From Zopfochytrium polystomum (lineage: Eukaryota; Chytridiomycota; Chytridiomycetes; Chytridiales; Chytridiaceae): 64,000 nucleotides of DNA. The notes beneath the pieces are model-generated. The model saw nothing but the letters and a program-made list of their open reading frames with translations, did no database searches and had not been told where the DNA came from. The stretch is taken from NCBI GenBank assembly GCA_025765615.1, contig JAIVFJ010000146.1, positions 103,114 through 167,113 on the forward strand. The letters run 5' to 3'. Made by a program: the position numbers and the translations under genes. Positions 10,192 through 22,877 of the stretch are shown piece by piece (positions within the stretch are counted from its first letter, which is position 1; each line of letters begins with the position of its first letter).

Positions 10192-13100
10192 TTAGCTTCC
10201 ATGCTGAGCCTCGGGAAACACGAATGCGATCAGCTCATCCAAAAGAACATAGACCAGCTGACGATTGAGCAACTCGCATCTGAAGGCTCGAACGAGCTTC
10301 AACGTCCCGCGCTTCGCATTTGACCTCCCTACAACTCCGCCCAGAACCTCCGCAGCGAGGTGCACGAGCTTGCTCTCAGCATCTTTGTGCCGCCTGTCAT
10401 CCCGCTCTGCTGGAGCCGTTTCATTCCCCAGCCCATCCGACCCGGTCACGCACCCCTCTCCTTGCGCAGCAGAGGTCGCCGCGGCGGGTGGCTCCGGTTG
10501 CATCATGCTTTCAATCAGCAGCTCGACGCGCGCGACGACCGCCGACTCGGAGAACACGGCGGACCGCAAGAGGTCCGTGACCCTTCGCTCTGCGGCGCCG
10601 CCGCGCATCTGCTGCACGGCGAGGCCGAGGGCGTGGCGGCGCAGCCAGTTGCCCTTGTCGCGCAGGTCGAACACGTCCTTGAACAGGCGGAAGAGCGCGT
10701 CGATGGGGTTGTTTGCTCCTGCGGACTGCTGCGGATGTGACGGAGGCGGCAGCGGCGGCGGCGGCGGATGGGCGTCCTGCGGCGGGGTGACGTTGACGCG
10801 TGGTGTAGGCGGTAGCGGCGCGGTCGGTGGCGCGTGCAGAGGGGATTGCGCGAGTGTGTGCGTGTCGACGGCCGGCGACGAGGAGGTGCGCGACGGTTTG
10901 CGCTTGGTGTCAGTGGCGGTCGAGGATGCCGGGACGGAGTGGAGACTGGCGGACTCGTGGCCGCCGTCGGTCGCGGCGGCGGGCACGAGGTCGCGGCGGA
11001 CGTTGCGGAAGGCCGGGTCGGTTCTGCGGAGGACGTCGAGGTAGCTTTCTTCCATGGCTGCGGTGAGGTCGAGCGGGCACAGGAAGCGCTGGAATTCTGC
11101 GCAGCCTGCGACCGTCGGGGATTTGCTTATGCTCTATTTTTTGATTTTTTTTTTTTTTTTGGGGGGGGGGGAGGGGGGAAGGGGAAAGTGGTGTGTCAGT
11201 GGGGGACGTCCTAACAGCCCGACGCAGTATTTTTTTCAATGTTGAAACGCACCTGCAATACGTTCTTGAGAGTTTCTGGCTTTTCAAAGAACCAATCTAC
11301 GGAAACGCTGGTGTGAGGACGTCCTGAGAAACTGACGAAGCGCCTCAAAGTCTCTGTAGTGGCGACGAACATCCCATAAAAACTCATCACTACGGCTCAG
11401 AGATATCGTCGCCATTTCGGCTAAAGAAAAAAGGTGCCAGGACGCTTTCCACCGAAACAGCAGCCGTCTGTTTTTGTTTGAAATTAGTGTCAACCCAGTT
11501 ACCAGCTTACAGGGAGAACTTATTACGTTGACATAATCTGCGAACGCCTCGCGAATTCTCTGCCTCCTGCAAATCTCCAGCTCCCTCGCCTCTCGAATAA
11601 GATGAAATCGCACGGTGACTTCCTCCGTGGAACGCAGCGCGTGCGACGACTTTGCCGCGAGCAAGCTGTACACCTGCCTCAGCCGCTCCTCCACGGCGCG
11701 GTTGGGACCCAACCCGAACAAAAACGCCATCGTCGCCTTGCAGGACGCCCGGGCCAGCGCCGGACGGCTCCCACCGCTGCCGCCGCCGCCCGTCCGCACA
11801 TTGTGATCGCTCAGCGACACCACGGTCTCCTCGGACCGGCCCAGCCGCGCGTCCGCGTCCGCCTCGTCAAAAAGCACCTCGGACCCTTCGTCCACCGGCC
11901 GCAAACTCCCCGCTTTGCAGCGACCCGCCGCCGGCCTTGCGCCCGCCGCCGCCGCCGCCGCTCGCGGCCGGCTGCGACAGCTTGCGGCCGATGCCTTCGG
12001 TGGCGACGCGCGCCAGCGAGTTGAGGGACCGCCACTTTTTCCCGATGGCGCCGATGACGGACTTTTTGCGAGCAGGAGCGGGGGCGGCGGCGGAGGAGGG
12101 GTCAGCGGTGTCGCCGACAGCGGAGGGGAGCGATGGGGACGATGCGGCGGTGGCGGTGGCAGTCGCAGCGGCGGGGTGGAAGCTTTGCAAGGCGGAGCGC
12201 GGCGGGTTTTGCGAGTCGGCTGCGATGCGGTCTGCCGAGGCGGACAGCGGGACGAGGCGGGCTCCCGCAAGCGAGGACGGGAGGCGAGTGGGCGATGCGG
12301 AATCTGCTTCGCCTGGCGGGGCGGCGTCGTCGCGGCCGCTGCCGCCACCACCGTCCCCCAGGCCGCCTTCCCCAGCCAAGAACCCGCTCCATCTGCGACC
12401 CGCTGCAATCTGCTTGAGCTTACCGAGCAGTGGGACGCGTCTAGCGGCCGACGGCGACGCGTCCGGGGCGCTTCGATCTCTGCCGAGCCGCGACGTGGAG
12501 CGCGCGGCGGCGACGGCGCGTCCCCGATCGAGGTGGGCGGCTGCCGCCGCCGCGGAAGACGGCACCGCGAGATGCAGGAGGTCGCCGCCGCTGCGAGACC
12601 GCTGGCGGCCGCGGTGGAGCGCGTGAGGCTCGGCGGGCGAGTCGCGGTCGACGACTGCAGCGGCAGATCGACGCGGGAGGGAGGGGTGCTGCGGCAAGAC
12701 GCCGCTTTTGTGGGCTTCGTAGATGTATTCCGCCATGCGGGTAAACTGGAGGCTTGCTAGGAAGCAGCTGGGCCTGCTGGACGACGATGCAAGGGCCGTT
12801 GACGAGCCGGAGAAGAGCGACGCGCTTGAAGCTGAAGACAGCGACGCCGTGGAACCCTTTGAGGAGAGCTTTTGGGGTGGAACTCTCTGTGTGTTGGGGA
12901 CCCGGTACATTTTCGGCCGCAATGCTTGCTCAATGTCCGCTTGGAGAACCCACAGCACGGAGAACTCTTGTACGAGAAAGGCGACACCGTTCCCAAGAGA
13001 AGTCGACGTTGCCGAAGACGGCCCAGTTCCATTGCATAGCTCTTTCGACAAGCACATGGCGACTTTTTCCTCAACGTTGGCTACCATTTCGCAAAAGCCG

Positions 13101-15842
13101 AGCGTTTTGTCCTGCAGGTATTCCTCCATGAGGCTGGCATGCCGCTTGAAAATCCGCTCCAAGCATTTCGCTGCCCCAGGCGAGAGAAAGACCGTAGACT
13201 GTGCACGAATATAAGAGGATCTGTGTGAGTTCGAGCGCAAACGCCTGAATCGGTTGTAGCGGATCGTGCGACGGAGGTTCTGCAGCAGCGTCGCTGCCTG
13301 CGGGTTGTGACAGAGCAGAGAGCTCTCGGTTGAAATCTTGCATTGCTCTCCACAGCTCCACATCTTCAATCTTTGCCGGATTCGCGACGGTCAAGTACTC
13401 TATAAAATATGAACATGCAAGTGAGTCCTCCAAAATGAACCTGGGGAACGGCGCGAGTACAGAAAATTAGATCGAATCGATCCTTGCAAAACCCTTACGA
13501 GCAGAAGTCGTTTGTCCCAAGCTCTTGAAGATCTCTCCAGCCGGCGAATCCTCTTTTGCACCGACCTCGCGGCCTTCATCAATTTTCTCTCCTGCCTTGG
13601 ACTCGAATCTGAAGTGGAGAAGGGTTTCTAAATCAGACAATTTTTTGATGTGGAAACGAGGGGAGCGGATGACGAGTTTTGGACCTGCGAAAACCCCACC
13701 TGGCAAAGTCCGAACGACTCTGACCTCGTGCTCGACAAACTCTTGCACCAGGCGCGCCTCAAACACGTTCGAGCACGCGCGGATCTGTGCGGGGGTACTT
13801 GAAGGCCGTGCCGTTGTTGTCGCTTTTCTGGGACGCGTCGGTCGAGCGGCGCGTCCTCGTCCGCGTCTTCTTGCTGCGCGGCGACGGTCCGTCGGCGCGG
13901 AGGTCCTCTGCCGTTTGCTTCGCGACGGCTTCCGAGATCTTGCTGAAGAGCGCTCTGGGAGATGAACGGAGCTGTTCGGTAAGCGGCGGGGCAGCGCTGC
14001 CGGTAGAAAGGGACGAAAATGAACTCCGACTTACTCGTTCTTGCTCAGGACGTCGTCCGCCTGATTGAATTCATGCAACCTGTAAGCGCAGGCGCACACA
14101 CATACAAGAGAGAAAAAAAAACACAAAAAGTCAGGAACCGAACTCTAACCAGCCTCCCGAACAGCCTTTCCCAGAACCCAGGGTCCGCCAGCATGTTAAC
14201 AAGCGGCGTCAGAACCTTGGCGACAATGACGTCGCGCGCAAGCAGTCGGAACAGCTTGCACCGCGCCTCGGACTCGGGGAGGAGGAAGGGGACGACGCGA
14301 TCGGCGATTTTACAAAGGTACCCGGTCTGCCACGCAGCGAGTCGCGAGGCGGCGGCAACCGTACGCTCAGGGTCGTTGACAGTGCCTTCGAGACCTTCGT
14401 TTGGTGGGGCAAGCGCCGGATGGAGCAGGTCGGGGTCGAAGAAGCGCAGGACCGAGGGTCCGACGAAGGCGGCCTGGTCTGGGAGGAGCAAGGCCCACCC
14501 GGTGGCGTGGCGCCGGGCGCGGTCGCGGTGGTGGTCGTGTCGGTGTCGGTGTCGTCGGCGGTGGTGCCTGTGGTCGCGGTCACGGGCCCCGTCTTCGCCG
14601 TGGTCGGTGTGCGAGCGCAGACGGTGCTCCCTCGTACTGTCCTGCCGCGCGGTTTGCAGCAGCGCCTCCGCGGGCAGCGCGATCCAGGTCCGGCTGCGAC
14701 GAGTCGTCCGCGTCCGTCTGGTCCCGGTCCGCCGTCGCCGCCGGCGCGTCCCCCCGACCGCACCCCACCGCATCCGCCCTCGCCGCCGCCGCACGGTCCG
14801 CGGCGGCCTTGCATGCTTCGAGGTGCTCGCGGAACGCGGGGATGACGCGAGCGACAGCGAACGCAACAAAGTCGAGCGGCGGGGAGCCCGCAGATCCCGG
14901 TAGCGGTGGCGGCGGTGGCGTCGCTTGCCTGTGATGGTGGTGATGTAGAGTGTTGCGGCCGTCGGCAGCCGACGACGCAACCGACGCCGCCGCCGACGAC
15001 GACGACGACGTGTAAGAAGCCGTCGTTGTCGCGACGGACGGGGCGTAGAGCGACACCGGCGACGCAACAGCCGCCTTCTCACCTCCCAGCAGCACCGCGG
15101 TCTGCTGCCCCTGCGCGCCGGACGCCGCCGCCCCGACGACCCTCCTCGCGACGCACGCGACAGCGTTAGCCGCCAGGAGCTCGAGGGCCGCGGGGAACGC
15201 CGGGTCCGGCGACAGCAGGTGCGCCCAGGACCGCACCTTTTCCCGGCCGAGGGTCGTCACCAGTTTGCGCAGCGCCCGTTCCGCGTTGCGAAACTCTGGC
15301 AACCGGATCACCGTCTCGGGCGCCACCATCGCGGCCGCCGCAGCCGCCCCCGCGGCTGGCTCCTGAGTGTCCATTCCCGCCTCGCCACCCCCACCACCGC
15401 CGCAGCTCGCACCCTGGAGCACGATCGCCGACGGCACGATCGCCAGCGGGCGTCGTTCCGGCAGGTCCAACCCGGTCGGCGGCGGCCCGAAGCGTCGGCG
15501 GCGGCGGCCGCCTCGTTCCCCGTCGCGCGCGTCGTCCGTTGCAGTGCGGCGTCGGCCGGGGTCGTATTCGGCGCCGAGCAGGGCGATGCCGATTCGGTCT
15601 TCGAGGAGGGGCCACCAGAGGCCGGCGGTGCAGGCGGCGGTCGCGAGCAGGAGGGCGAGGGGAAGGGCGAATCGCCAGACGACGGCGAGCGCGGCGCGGA
15701 CGGCGAAGGGCAGCGCGGCGGCGGCGGCGACGGAGGCTGCGATCCAGCGCCATCGCCGCGGCCGGCGGCGACGACGAGGAGCAGCGGAGGTGGCTGCGTC
15801 GCCCTCGCGGTGGCCCGAGGTCTCGGTCGGGGTGGTTCGCAT
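10192..15842 (-). CDS. MDM1: Mdm1/SNX13-type sorting nexin (TM-PXA-RGS-PX-nexin C)
   Basis: ATG at 15842-15840. Domains in order: N-terminal hydrophobic membrane segments (ALPFAVRAALAVVWRFALPL), a PXA domain (NAERALRKLVTTLGREKVRS through LARDVIVAKVLTPLVNMLAD), a short exon ending NQADDVLSKNE before GTAAGT near 14031, and an RGS-like domain (ACSYFIEYLTVANPAKIEDV through ASLMEEYLQDKTLGFCEMVA). A long Ser/Ala/Arg-rich linker follows (about 12900-11900), then a PX domain (RSDEFLWDVRRHYRDFEALR) and a C-terminal nexin domain (NPIDALFRLFKDVFDLRDKG) ending at 10192. The last intron is 11106-11252. This order is diagnostic of yeast Mdm1 and animal SNX13/14/25, ER-anchored tethers that touch the vacuole or lipid droplets and bind phosphoinositides through PX. 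Inside PXA (about 14580-14650) the frame changes by one base without an obvious intron. Confidence 0.88.
11145..11178. repeat. T-run followed by G-run inside an intron
   Basis: Sixteen T directly followed by a G-rich run (10-11 G, A, then 6 G) on the plus strand, lying within the 147-bp last intron (11106-11252) of the sorting nexin gene. Confidence 0.9.
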
Positions 15843-16581
15843 GTAGGGTGCGAAACTGATTCAATTCACACTTTGTTGACGTCGGGGTCCAGGCTTGTCT
15901 GGAGAGGCTGTTTTTTGGACAATTTTGCGCCACAGCCACCTGCGCAGAATCGAACGCTAAAAATAGCCCCCGCACCAGCGAACATAAGGATTTTCCTGTG
16001 GCTTTAGATCAAAAACCATCCTCATCACACTTCCTCCGCATCTGCATTGATGCGTCTCCGCGTTCATTGAAGCCCTTGAATATTTAGCCGTCGTGCACGA
16101 GAGCAGCTGCAGCTTGAAAAAAAAAAAAAAAAAGAAGGACTGAACGAATTGTGAAAACCCAAAAGAGATGCATCATTCCCATCGGCAATGAAGTTATCGA
16201 ACAGGAACCAATTCCCTGAATGACATCCTTTCCCCGATTCTCGCTAGCTTTGCGCCTAACATTTGTTTGCAGGAAGCATTCAAGTTTCACCTAGGCGGGT
16301 TCCGCACAAAGTCAAGGAGTTCGTTGTACTTCTCCAACCACCCTCCCACCGCAAAACTAAGCCCCCCCTTCCTCGTCGGACAGCTCAACGTTCGGATATA
16401 TATAAAAGAATTGGATTTTTTTTTGTTTTGGCAAGCCAAGGCTCTCCGTCGCTGGAGCTTGCGTTCCGCTGCCATAAAGTAGGGCACGGTAGCTTTTGGT
16501 TCTTCAGGTGTTGCCAAAACCACTTCCTCGAAAGCCCATCCACCCCCCCCTCCTCCAAGACCCACTAACGGCCGCCCCGAA
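15843..16581. other. spacer between sorting nexin start and Nas6 stop
   Basis: Contains the 5' flank of the sorting nexin, a 17-base A run at about 16118-16134, and the 3' flank of Nas6. No gene recognised. Confidence 0.5.
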
Positions 16582-17033
16582 TCACGACAACGCCTTCTCC
16601 AAGTACGCCCGCACGTTCTTATCCGGCGCCAAGTCGATCGGCCGCTTCTTCTCCTTGTTTTCCAGCTGGTGGTCGGCGCCGGCTTCCACCAGCAGCAGCG
16701 CGACCTCGCCCTGTGTTGGTTGTTGTATTTTTTTTTTGGGCAAGAGTGGTTACGACACAAAAGGGCCTTCCAAAACAGAAAAAAAAAAAAAAAATGCAAG
16801 AAAAGAAAGAAAATCAACAATCTCCGCCTCAAACAACTCACGTTCCCGCTCTCGACGGCCAGGTGCAACGGCGTGTTCCCGTACTTGTCCTCTTCGTCCA
16901 GCTTGACGTTGCTCTGCTCCAGGAATAGCTTGACGACGGCCAGGTTGCCGCGGGACGCGGCGCGGTGAAGGGGTGTCTGGTTTAAAGGCTTTTTTAGGAA
17001 GAACTCCCGGCTTCGAAGCTTGGGAGGCGGAAC

Positions 17034-17067
<34 letters not shown>

Positions 17068-17381
17068 AAGAAAGAAAGAAAGAAGAGAGGGAGGTAGCAA
17101 GCAACCTGCCGCAGGCTATCCCGCGCGTTCAGCTTTGCGCCGTTCTCCAGCAGCGCCTGGCACCTATTTTGGTTTCAGATTAGCTACCTACCTACCCCCA
17201 ACAGAAAACCAGAAAACCAGAAGGCTCACACATCCCGCCACCCTTTACTCGCCGCGTAAAACAGCGGCGTCTGCAAATTCGCGTTGGGCGCGTTCGGGTC
17301 GGCGCCGCGGGCGAGGAGGAGCGCGACGACGGGGAGGAAGCCGACGGAAGTGGCGATGGTGAGGGGCGTCCATTTTGCCTT

Positions 17382-17417
<36 letters not shown>

Positions 17418-17878
17418 GTGTTGTTTGATGTTGTTGTGTTGCGTTGGCCCGCGGGAGACCGCGTAAAAAAAAAAATAAGAAGGCGGCGGCCTCACGTCGT
17501 CCTCAGCGTTGACGGGGGCGCCTGCGTCGAGCAGCATCTCGGCGATGGCGGTGTGTTTGCCGGAGGCGGCCCAGTGGAGGAGCGTGCGTTCGTCCTGCGT
17601 GTGAGGCCATGGGTGAGGGGATCAGTGCCGGCAAAATACTCAAATGCACGCTCAAGAAAAAAAAAAAAAAGGAGCCCGCCCACACAGACCCCACAACCGC
17701 CGCCGCAACACACTCACGCACCTACCTCGTCGACGGCGGCCACGATCGAGGGCGTCTCCTGCAGCAGCGAGCGGACGGCGTCAAAGTTGCCCTCGTACGC
17801 AAGCATGAAGGCGCTGGTGCCCGTGCCCACAGCACCACCAGCCGTTGTTGCCGTGCCGCCTTCTGCCGTTCTTGTCAT
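16582..17878 (-). CDS. NAS6: 26S proteasome assembly chaperone Nas6 / gankyrin (PSMD10)
   Basis: Six exons, all GT-AG and in phase: 17878-17726, 17594-17496, 17378-17230, 17163-17106, 16976-16842 and 16710-16582. They encode 240 residues; yeast and human orthologues are about 228 and 226. The protein is a run of ankyrin repeats with TPLH-type turns: RTLLHWAASGKHTAIAEMLL, WTPLTIATSVGFLPVVALLL, QTPLHRAASRGNLAVVKLFL, GNTPLHLAVESGN. The near-final motif LENKEKKRPIDLA is characteristic of gankyrin. Nas6 binds the C-terminal part of ATPase Rpt3 and checks assembly of the 19S base. ATG at 17878-17876 is followed by a short Gly/Thr-rich N-terminus. Most introns carry a long A or T homopolymer (see findings). 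Reading frame is intact. Confidence 0.95.
17037..17065. repeat. A29 homopolymer inside Nas6 intron 4
   Basis: Uninterrupted A run on the plus strand (T on the coding strand) followed by (GAAA)n, lying between exons 4 and 5 of Nas6. Confidence 0.95.
17380..17416. repeat. T homopolymer inside Nas6 intron 2
   Basis: About 30 consecutive T (from about 17387 to 17416) next to TTTA, directly at the acceptor side of intron 2. On the coding strand this is poly(A) close to the 3' splice site. Confidence 0.95.
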
Positions 17879-19141
17879 GGATGGATGGATGGATCTGTCT
17901 CAGTGACAAGTTTACTGTCACATTCCCGACTTTCTTTTTCCTTGAAAGGTTGTTCATACAAGGGGAGAAATGCACAAGAAGCAGGGCGAGGCTCTGGGAA
18001 TATTTCTTTGGTTGGAAAACAAAACGCCCGATGAGGCAGGGAAAACCACCCCCCCCTTCCAAAGTGAGCGAGGATGGTGGCAGGATGTATTCTTCTTCTT
18101 TTTCTTGGCGTTGTGACGGGCGGGCGGGCGGGGCATTGGGGAAGGGAGTCGACTGATTTTCTCTTTGGGTTGGGGGGATGGAGGTGGGGCAGCTTGATGG
18201 GTCTGGTTGGGAGTGACTGATTGTGGTGACTGGGTAGGTGCACGCGGAACCGTGCGCCACGGCGCGGAGTGGGAATGAGGGGGAAGGGCCAATCACTCTC
18301 GGAAACACGCGCGAGGTGGGGTTGGGAGGGGGGCTGGGCGCTGGAGGCACACGAGCAAGGTGGAGCAACGCCAACGAAAGAAGGGGGGACTTTGGAATCA
18401 AATCCCCGACACTGCCGGCTTTGGCTTTGGTGAAAGCACGGGCCAAGCGGAAGGTTTGCAAAGAGGCGGAAAAGGGGTGGGGGAAGGACACTGGGGCGGT
18501 GGGGGCGCAAAGGAGCGGCGAAACTGGAACAATAAGCCAGGAGGGGGAGAGAAAGACCGAAAGGAGTGAAGGGAACAAAAAATGGAGGACAAAGGAGAGA
18601 GCCAAAGTGAAGAAAAAATTCCAATAAAAAGGGGGTAAATCACCGAAGGGAATAACGAAACGATGGAACTTTTTTTGGGGTTTTGAGGGGTTCAGATTTT
18701 TTTGGAAAGAGGAGAAAAAGTGAGAGAGACGATGGGAGGGACGGATTGCTCTGCATAATCGAATAAAGCGCAAAGGTCGGGAGCTCAGAGCAGAGGGAAC
18801 CTTGATTCATTTTGAATTTTTGAGTTGCATCGTTTCGTTCGCTTTGGTGGTGGGGGTAACAAATCCAGTTGTGTACAAAGAGAGCCTCCACTGAAGAGAC
18901 CACCGAGACCAGTCAGGAGTGATGAGAGCAGGTGCGGGTGGGGAGGCGAACGTAGATTGGGCCAAAGCAGTTGGGGTAATGGGGGGGAAAGAAAGTGGTG
19001 ACGACTGCGAGTGTAGGAGGTCATCTAAGCAGGCGGGGATCACGCCTGAAAGAAGTTTGAAGGGGGGCGTGATGAAGGGGGGCGGGAAATCGGGTGAACA
19101 GCCGTCGGTCGAGCAAAACGACAGATATCGGGTAGAGCGCA
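17879..19141. other. spacer upstream of Nas6, G-rich on the plus strand
   Basis: A GGAT/ATGG tetranucleotide patch sits at 17877-17892 beside the Nas6 start. The rest is purine-rich (GGGGAAGG-type) with many long but compositionally random frames. I see no supported gene. Part of it must be the 3' flank of the kinase gene ending at 19142. Confidence 0.5.
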
Positions 19142-21572
19142 TCAAATGGCTTCAACGGCGGCAATCACTCGATTCGTCGACGGCGGTAAAAAGGAGGCCA
19201 TGAACGCAGGGGCGGTCGTGATAGCCCTGGGCATTGACCGAAGGTCAGGAGGCGAGAGGCCACCATCAGGACGGCAGCTCGGTGCATCGCGCCCCTGTTG
19301 TTGGTGCTGCAGCTGTTGCTGCTGCTGCTGGCGCAGTTGCTGCATTCGCTGCGCAAATGGTGAACCGACACCAATGCTCATTGAGCGAGCTGCCATGGAC
19401 GGAGGAGCCGGGCTGTTGCTGCGACCCATCTGGTTGGGAGCCGCGGTGCGAGCCCTGCTCCGGGCACGGGCAGCAAGGAACGACGGGGCTGGCGACGCCA
19501 GGAAAGAGGAAGTAGGTGGAGAAGTTCCGGGGCGTGACTGGGGCTCGTCAGTTTGCGCGATGGGGCGCTGAGGCGTGTGCGGGGTAGCTCCGCTCTTTTT
19601 GCGGTTGCCTAGCCAAGTCGAGGGAGTCAGGGCCGATCCTTGGGAAGCCGAGTTGCCGCGTTGTGGAGCAGCGCGGGAAGGGTTGCGCGACTTGTTGTCG
19701 GCAGCCGGTCGGTGGCGGCTTGCATTGCGAGCACGGTCACGGGGACGAGGCGTGCGCTCCGCGTCGTTATCCAGAGTCGATTGATGCTGATTCTGGTTGT
19801 GACGACGGGCCTTGTAACTGGAGAAGGAAGCATAGGACACATCTTTCGGGGGGTTGTGCAATGACTGATTGAAATGGCGGTAATCGTCCTGGTCCTTGCG
19901 CGAGCGTTGGCCGAATCGAGAAACGGCAGCACCATTCGACGGAGTACCACGGTGCTCACGCCAGTCCGAGGACGGAGGGGATGGACCAGTGGGCTGCCTG
20001 TGCAGGAACCGCCAAGGGACCTGAGGCACTGTGGGGGCGTCTTCATCGGCTGTGAACACCACAACGTCCCCGTCGCTAATACCGTCGTCGTCCGAAAAGC
20101 CCACTCGAGACTTGCCGTTGCGTTTCCTCGTTTTCGAAACCCTGCGGCGGCGTCTCTTGTCATTCGACTCGGACACGGCGATTGTGACGGATCGGTCTTT
20201 GCGCTCCTCCGACAAGGAGCGCTGCATTGCAGGGACAACCACGGAATAGTCCATTTCCGAGGTGTCGGAGGACCAGGAGTGCTGCCGACGGGCCCTCGAT
20301 CCATTTGAAGGAACCAAAAGGAGTTGGAGGTTTTGCGCGGATGGCTTCTTTCGAGAGTGCTCCAGAGCACCAACGTTGGACGACGACTTGAGCGCAGCAG
20401 AGTTCTGTGCGCCGACGATCGAAGATCGCCATTTCGCGGCATTCGACATTTTGGGGCCGACGAAGCGGTGAACGCCCGATACCAGTGTGCGCAGCTCTTG
20501 AATAGTGCACCTCGAGTCGGGGTTGGGGTCGAAGACTCGGAAGAACAGGTGGTCGCATCCTTCCGAGAGCCCAAACAACTCGCGAAGCGGGGATGGCTTA
20601 AGAACGGTGGCCTGCGGAGACACATAGTTGACCTTGGCAGCTGCGTGCCACTTGACAAAGTCAGCATAGGCAGAGTCCTCGGCCGTCGCCGAGTACCAAG
20701 GATTTTTCGAAGTGAGGAGATTGAAGAGGACAATTCCCAAGCTCCACGTATCGTTCGCGATGGCGTCGTGCCCGACTTGCGCCCAGTTGTTGAGAGGTTT
20801 CGGACCGGCGAGGGACTCTGGCGAGGTGTAGCTGACAGACCCGACACCATAGTCCATCGGGTGACGGTTGAACGAAGCCAGGCCGAAATCGGTCAGTTTA
20901 AGAGAAATCTCGCCGGTGGAAGAAAAAACGGCAAGGACGTTCTCGGGCTGATGGGAAATGGATACGAAGGAAGGGGAAATTTAACGTCAGTGCATGTTGA
21001 GGGCGACCCAAGAAAAACAATTCCTCTTTGTTTACCTTGATGTCTCGGTGGTAGATACCGTTTGCATGGCAGAACTCGACAGCGTCCAGTAACTGCGAAA
21101 ACAAATCTTTCACGGTTTCAACCATGTCCATTTCATCCGAGATGTCATAGAACGAGCCGGTGGCGCAGACTTTGCCAGACATGATGACTTCCAAAAGGTC
21201 TTCATCGCACCGGTCAAGGACCAAAAACAGGAACGTGGACGATTCGGAGACGCTGATCAGCTTTACGATGTTGGGGTGGCCACCCAGTCGGCGGAGAATG
21301 TCGGCTTCGGTCCGCTGCAGCTCCAGCTGGTCGGAGGCGAGGCCTTGCTTGAACAAGCATTTGACGGCGACTGGTAGGGACGACGCGTTGGAGGACGAAG
21401 AAACCGGAACCGCCGAGTAGACAAATGCGTAGGAGCCAGCTCCCAACAGCCGGTTCAGCCGAAGAGCGGAAGGCGTGTTTTCGTCAATGATTTCTCCAAT
21501 GAGGCTTTGGGGGTCGAACTCGTCGTCGTCATCCCACCCGGAATCCACATGGGAGGGGTCCTCCTTCCGCAT
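19142..21572 (-). CDS. Ser/Thr protein kinase, Ran1/Ksp1/Sks1-like
   Basis: Exon 1 is 21572-21036 (ATG at 21572-21570) and exon 2 is 20947-19142. The 88-bp intron (GTAAAC to CAG) splits the catalytic motif exactly as HRDIK/PENVL. Predicted length is 780 residues. Kinase motifs: glycine loop GAGSYAFVY, VAVK lysine, YHRDIKPENVL catalytic loop, LTDFGLAS, activation-loop GSVSYTSPESL, and APE-distal WSLGIVLFNLLTSKNPW. The C-terminal 400 residues are Ser/Arg/Gln-rich and disordered, with a poly-Gln patch near the end. The kinase domain resembles fungal Ran1/Pat1, Ksp1, Sks1 and Vhs1 nutrient-signalling kinases, but the exact subfamily cannot be settled by eye. No missing catalytic residue. Confidence 0.88.
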
Positions 21573-22788
21573 GTCAGATACTATCTTGTCTAGGGACTCT
21601 TTAGCAAGAAATGAAAAGCGGAGGAGAGTGGGCGGGTGAGATTATGATTCGAGTGACAATGATTGCAGTGACTGATGTGCCGACAAATGGAGCTGCTGGG
21701 GAGAGGGAAGGGGGGTGGCTGGAAGAGCAGCAGTGGGAACAGGGAGATCAAGGATTCAGGTGAACTTGTTGGGATAAGAGGAGCTGAACGGTGGACGCGG
21801 AGGTGTGCAAAGTAAAATGGCGGCGGATGGTAAATCGACGGAACTGAATCCCGTTGTGATTCCGATTCTTTCAGGGACAACGCCTGCTAAGCTTTGCAAG
21901 GGTTGGAGTTTTCGAGGCAGACGACTTTAATGCTTTTACGGGGGGGAACGTTGGTGGAAAGGTCGGGAGGTGTCAGCAAAGTGGCTGAACAGAGGATAAT
22001 CGGGAGTATCGAAGGTGACACAATGGCTTTTGGACCGAACAGAACAGCTGAGAGGCTGACAGAGGCAAGAACGGAGGATGTTGCGGCGGGCGAGCTGAGG
22101 GAGGTGCAGTCAGCTCGCCACCGCAGCGTATGTGACGGATGCTGCGGTTGTTGCTGCGGTTGTTGCTGCGGGGGACTCGGGTGGGAACGGCGAGCGTCGC
22201 GCGATGCTGACAACGAGGGGCACGGAGTCTGGTTGGGGCTGCTCGGCAGCTGAGGCGGCGTCGTGCGCGTCAGGCAGGGGGAACGCAGATGATGTGGGGG
22301 TCAATAAGGAAGCGGGGATTGCAGTCGATGGTGATGGCGATGACGATTCACGGGTAGACGAGAGACAGGAGGAGGAGGAGGACGACGAGGAGGCAGTAGC
22401 GGGTAAGGAGTAGAAGATTGTAGCGGAAGCGATGGTCATTGGGGGTAAAGGGGGGATTGCAGGCGCTTTCTGGGCGGGGGGCGGTTGCGTTCAGCAAGTC
22501 ATTGTGTCGGGTCTGATGGTCGAAGGGACTGGTTCGAGATAGACAAAGAAAAAGAGGAGCTGGTTTTTTCATTTATAGCGGGTGGAATCAGACTTTCCAA
22601 TCTCTGCTCTCTCTCTCTCTGATTGCAATGAGTGGTAGTGGTTGTTCACAGCCAGTCAGCTGGTCGCGGCCACAATCAACGTCTGTCTGCGTCTCTGTCG
22701 CGCGCGGCCAACATCTGTCCCAACAAGATTAAGAGGAAAGGACAGTGGAAGTCTGTCTACAAGCCAGTCTGGGTGCGGCCTTTTTTAC

Positions 22789-22789
22789 C

Positions 22790-22845
<56 letters not shown>

Positions 22846-22877
22846 GGTCTGTCTGTCTGTCTGTCGGTCTGTCTGTC
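22789..22877. repeat. (CTGT)n tetranucleotide array
   Basis: About 22 units of CTGT/GTCT, with two GTCG interruptions at the distal end. Confidence 0.95.

Noticed and set aside
18238..18627. 129-codon Gly/Lys/Glu-rich plus-strand frame
   Set aside because: Composition equals that of the purine-rich spacer. No domain, no splice or promoter support.
22789..22877. CRISPR-like array
   Set aside because: A pure 4-bp microsatellite with no spacers, in a eukaryotic genome.
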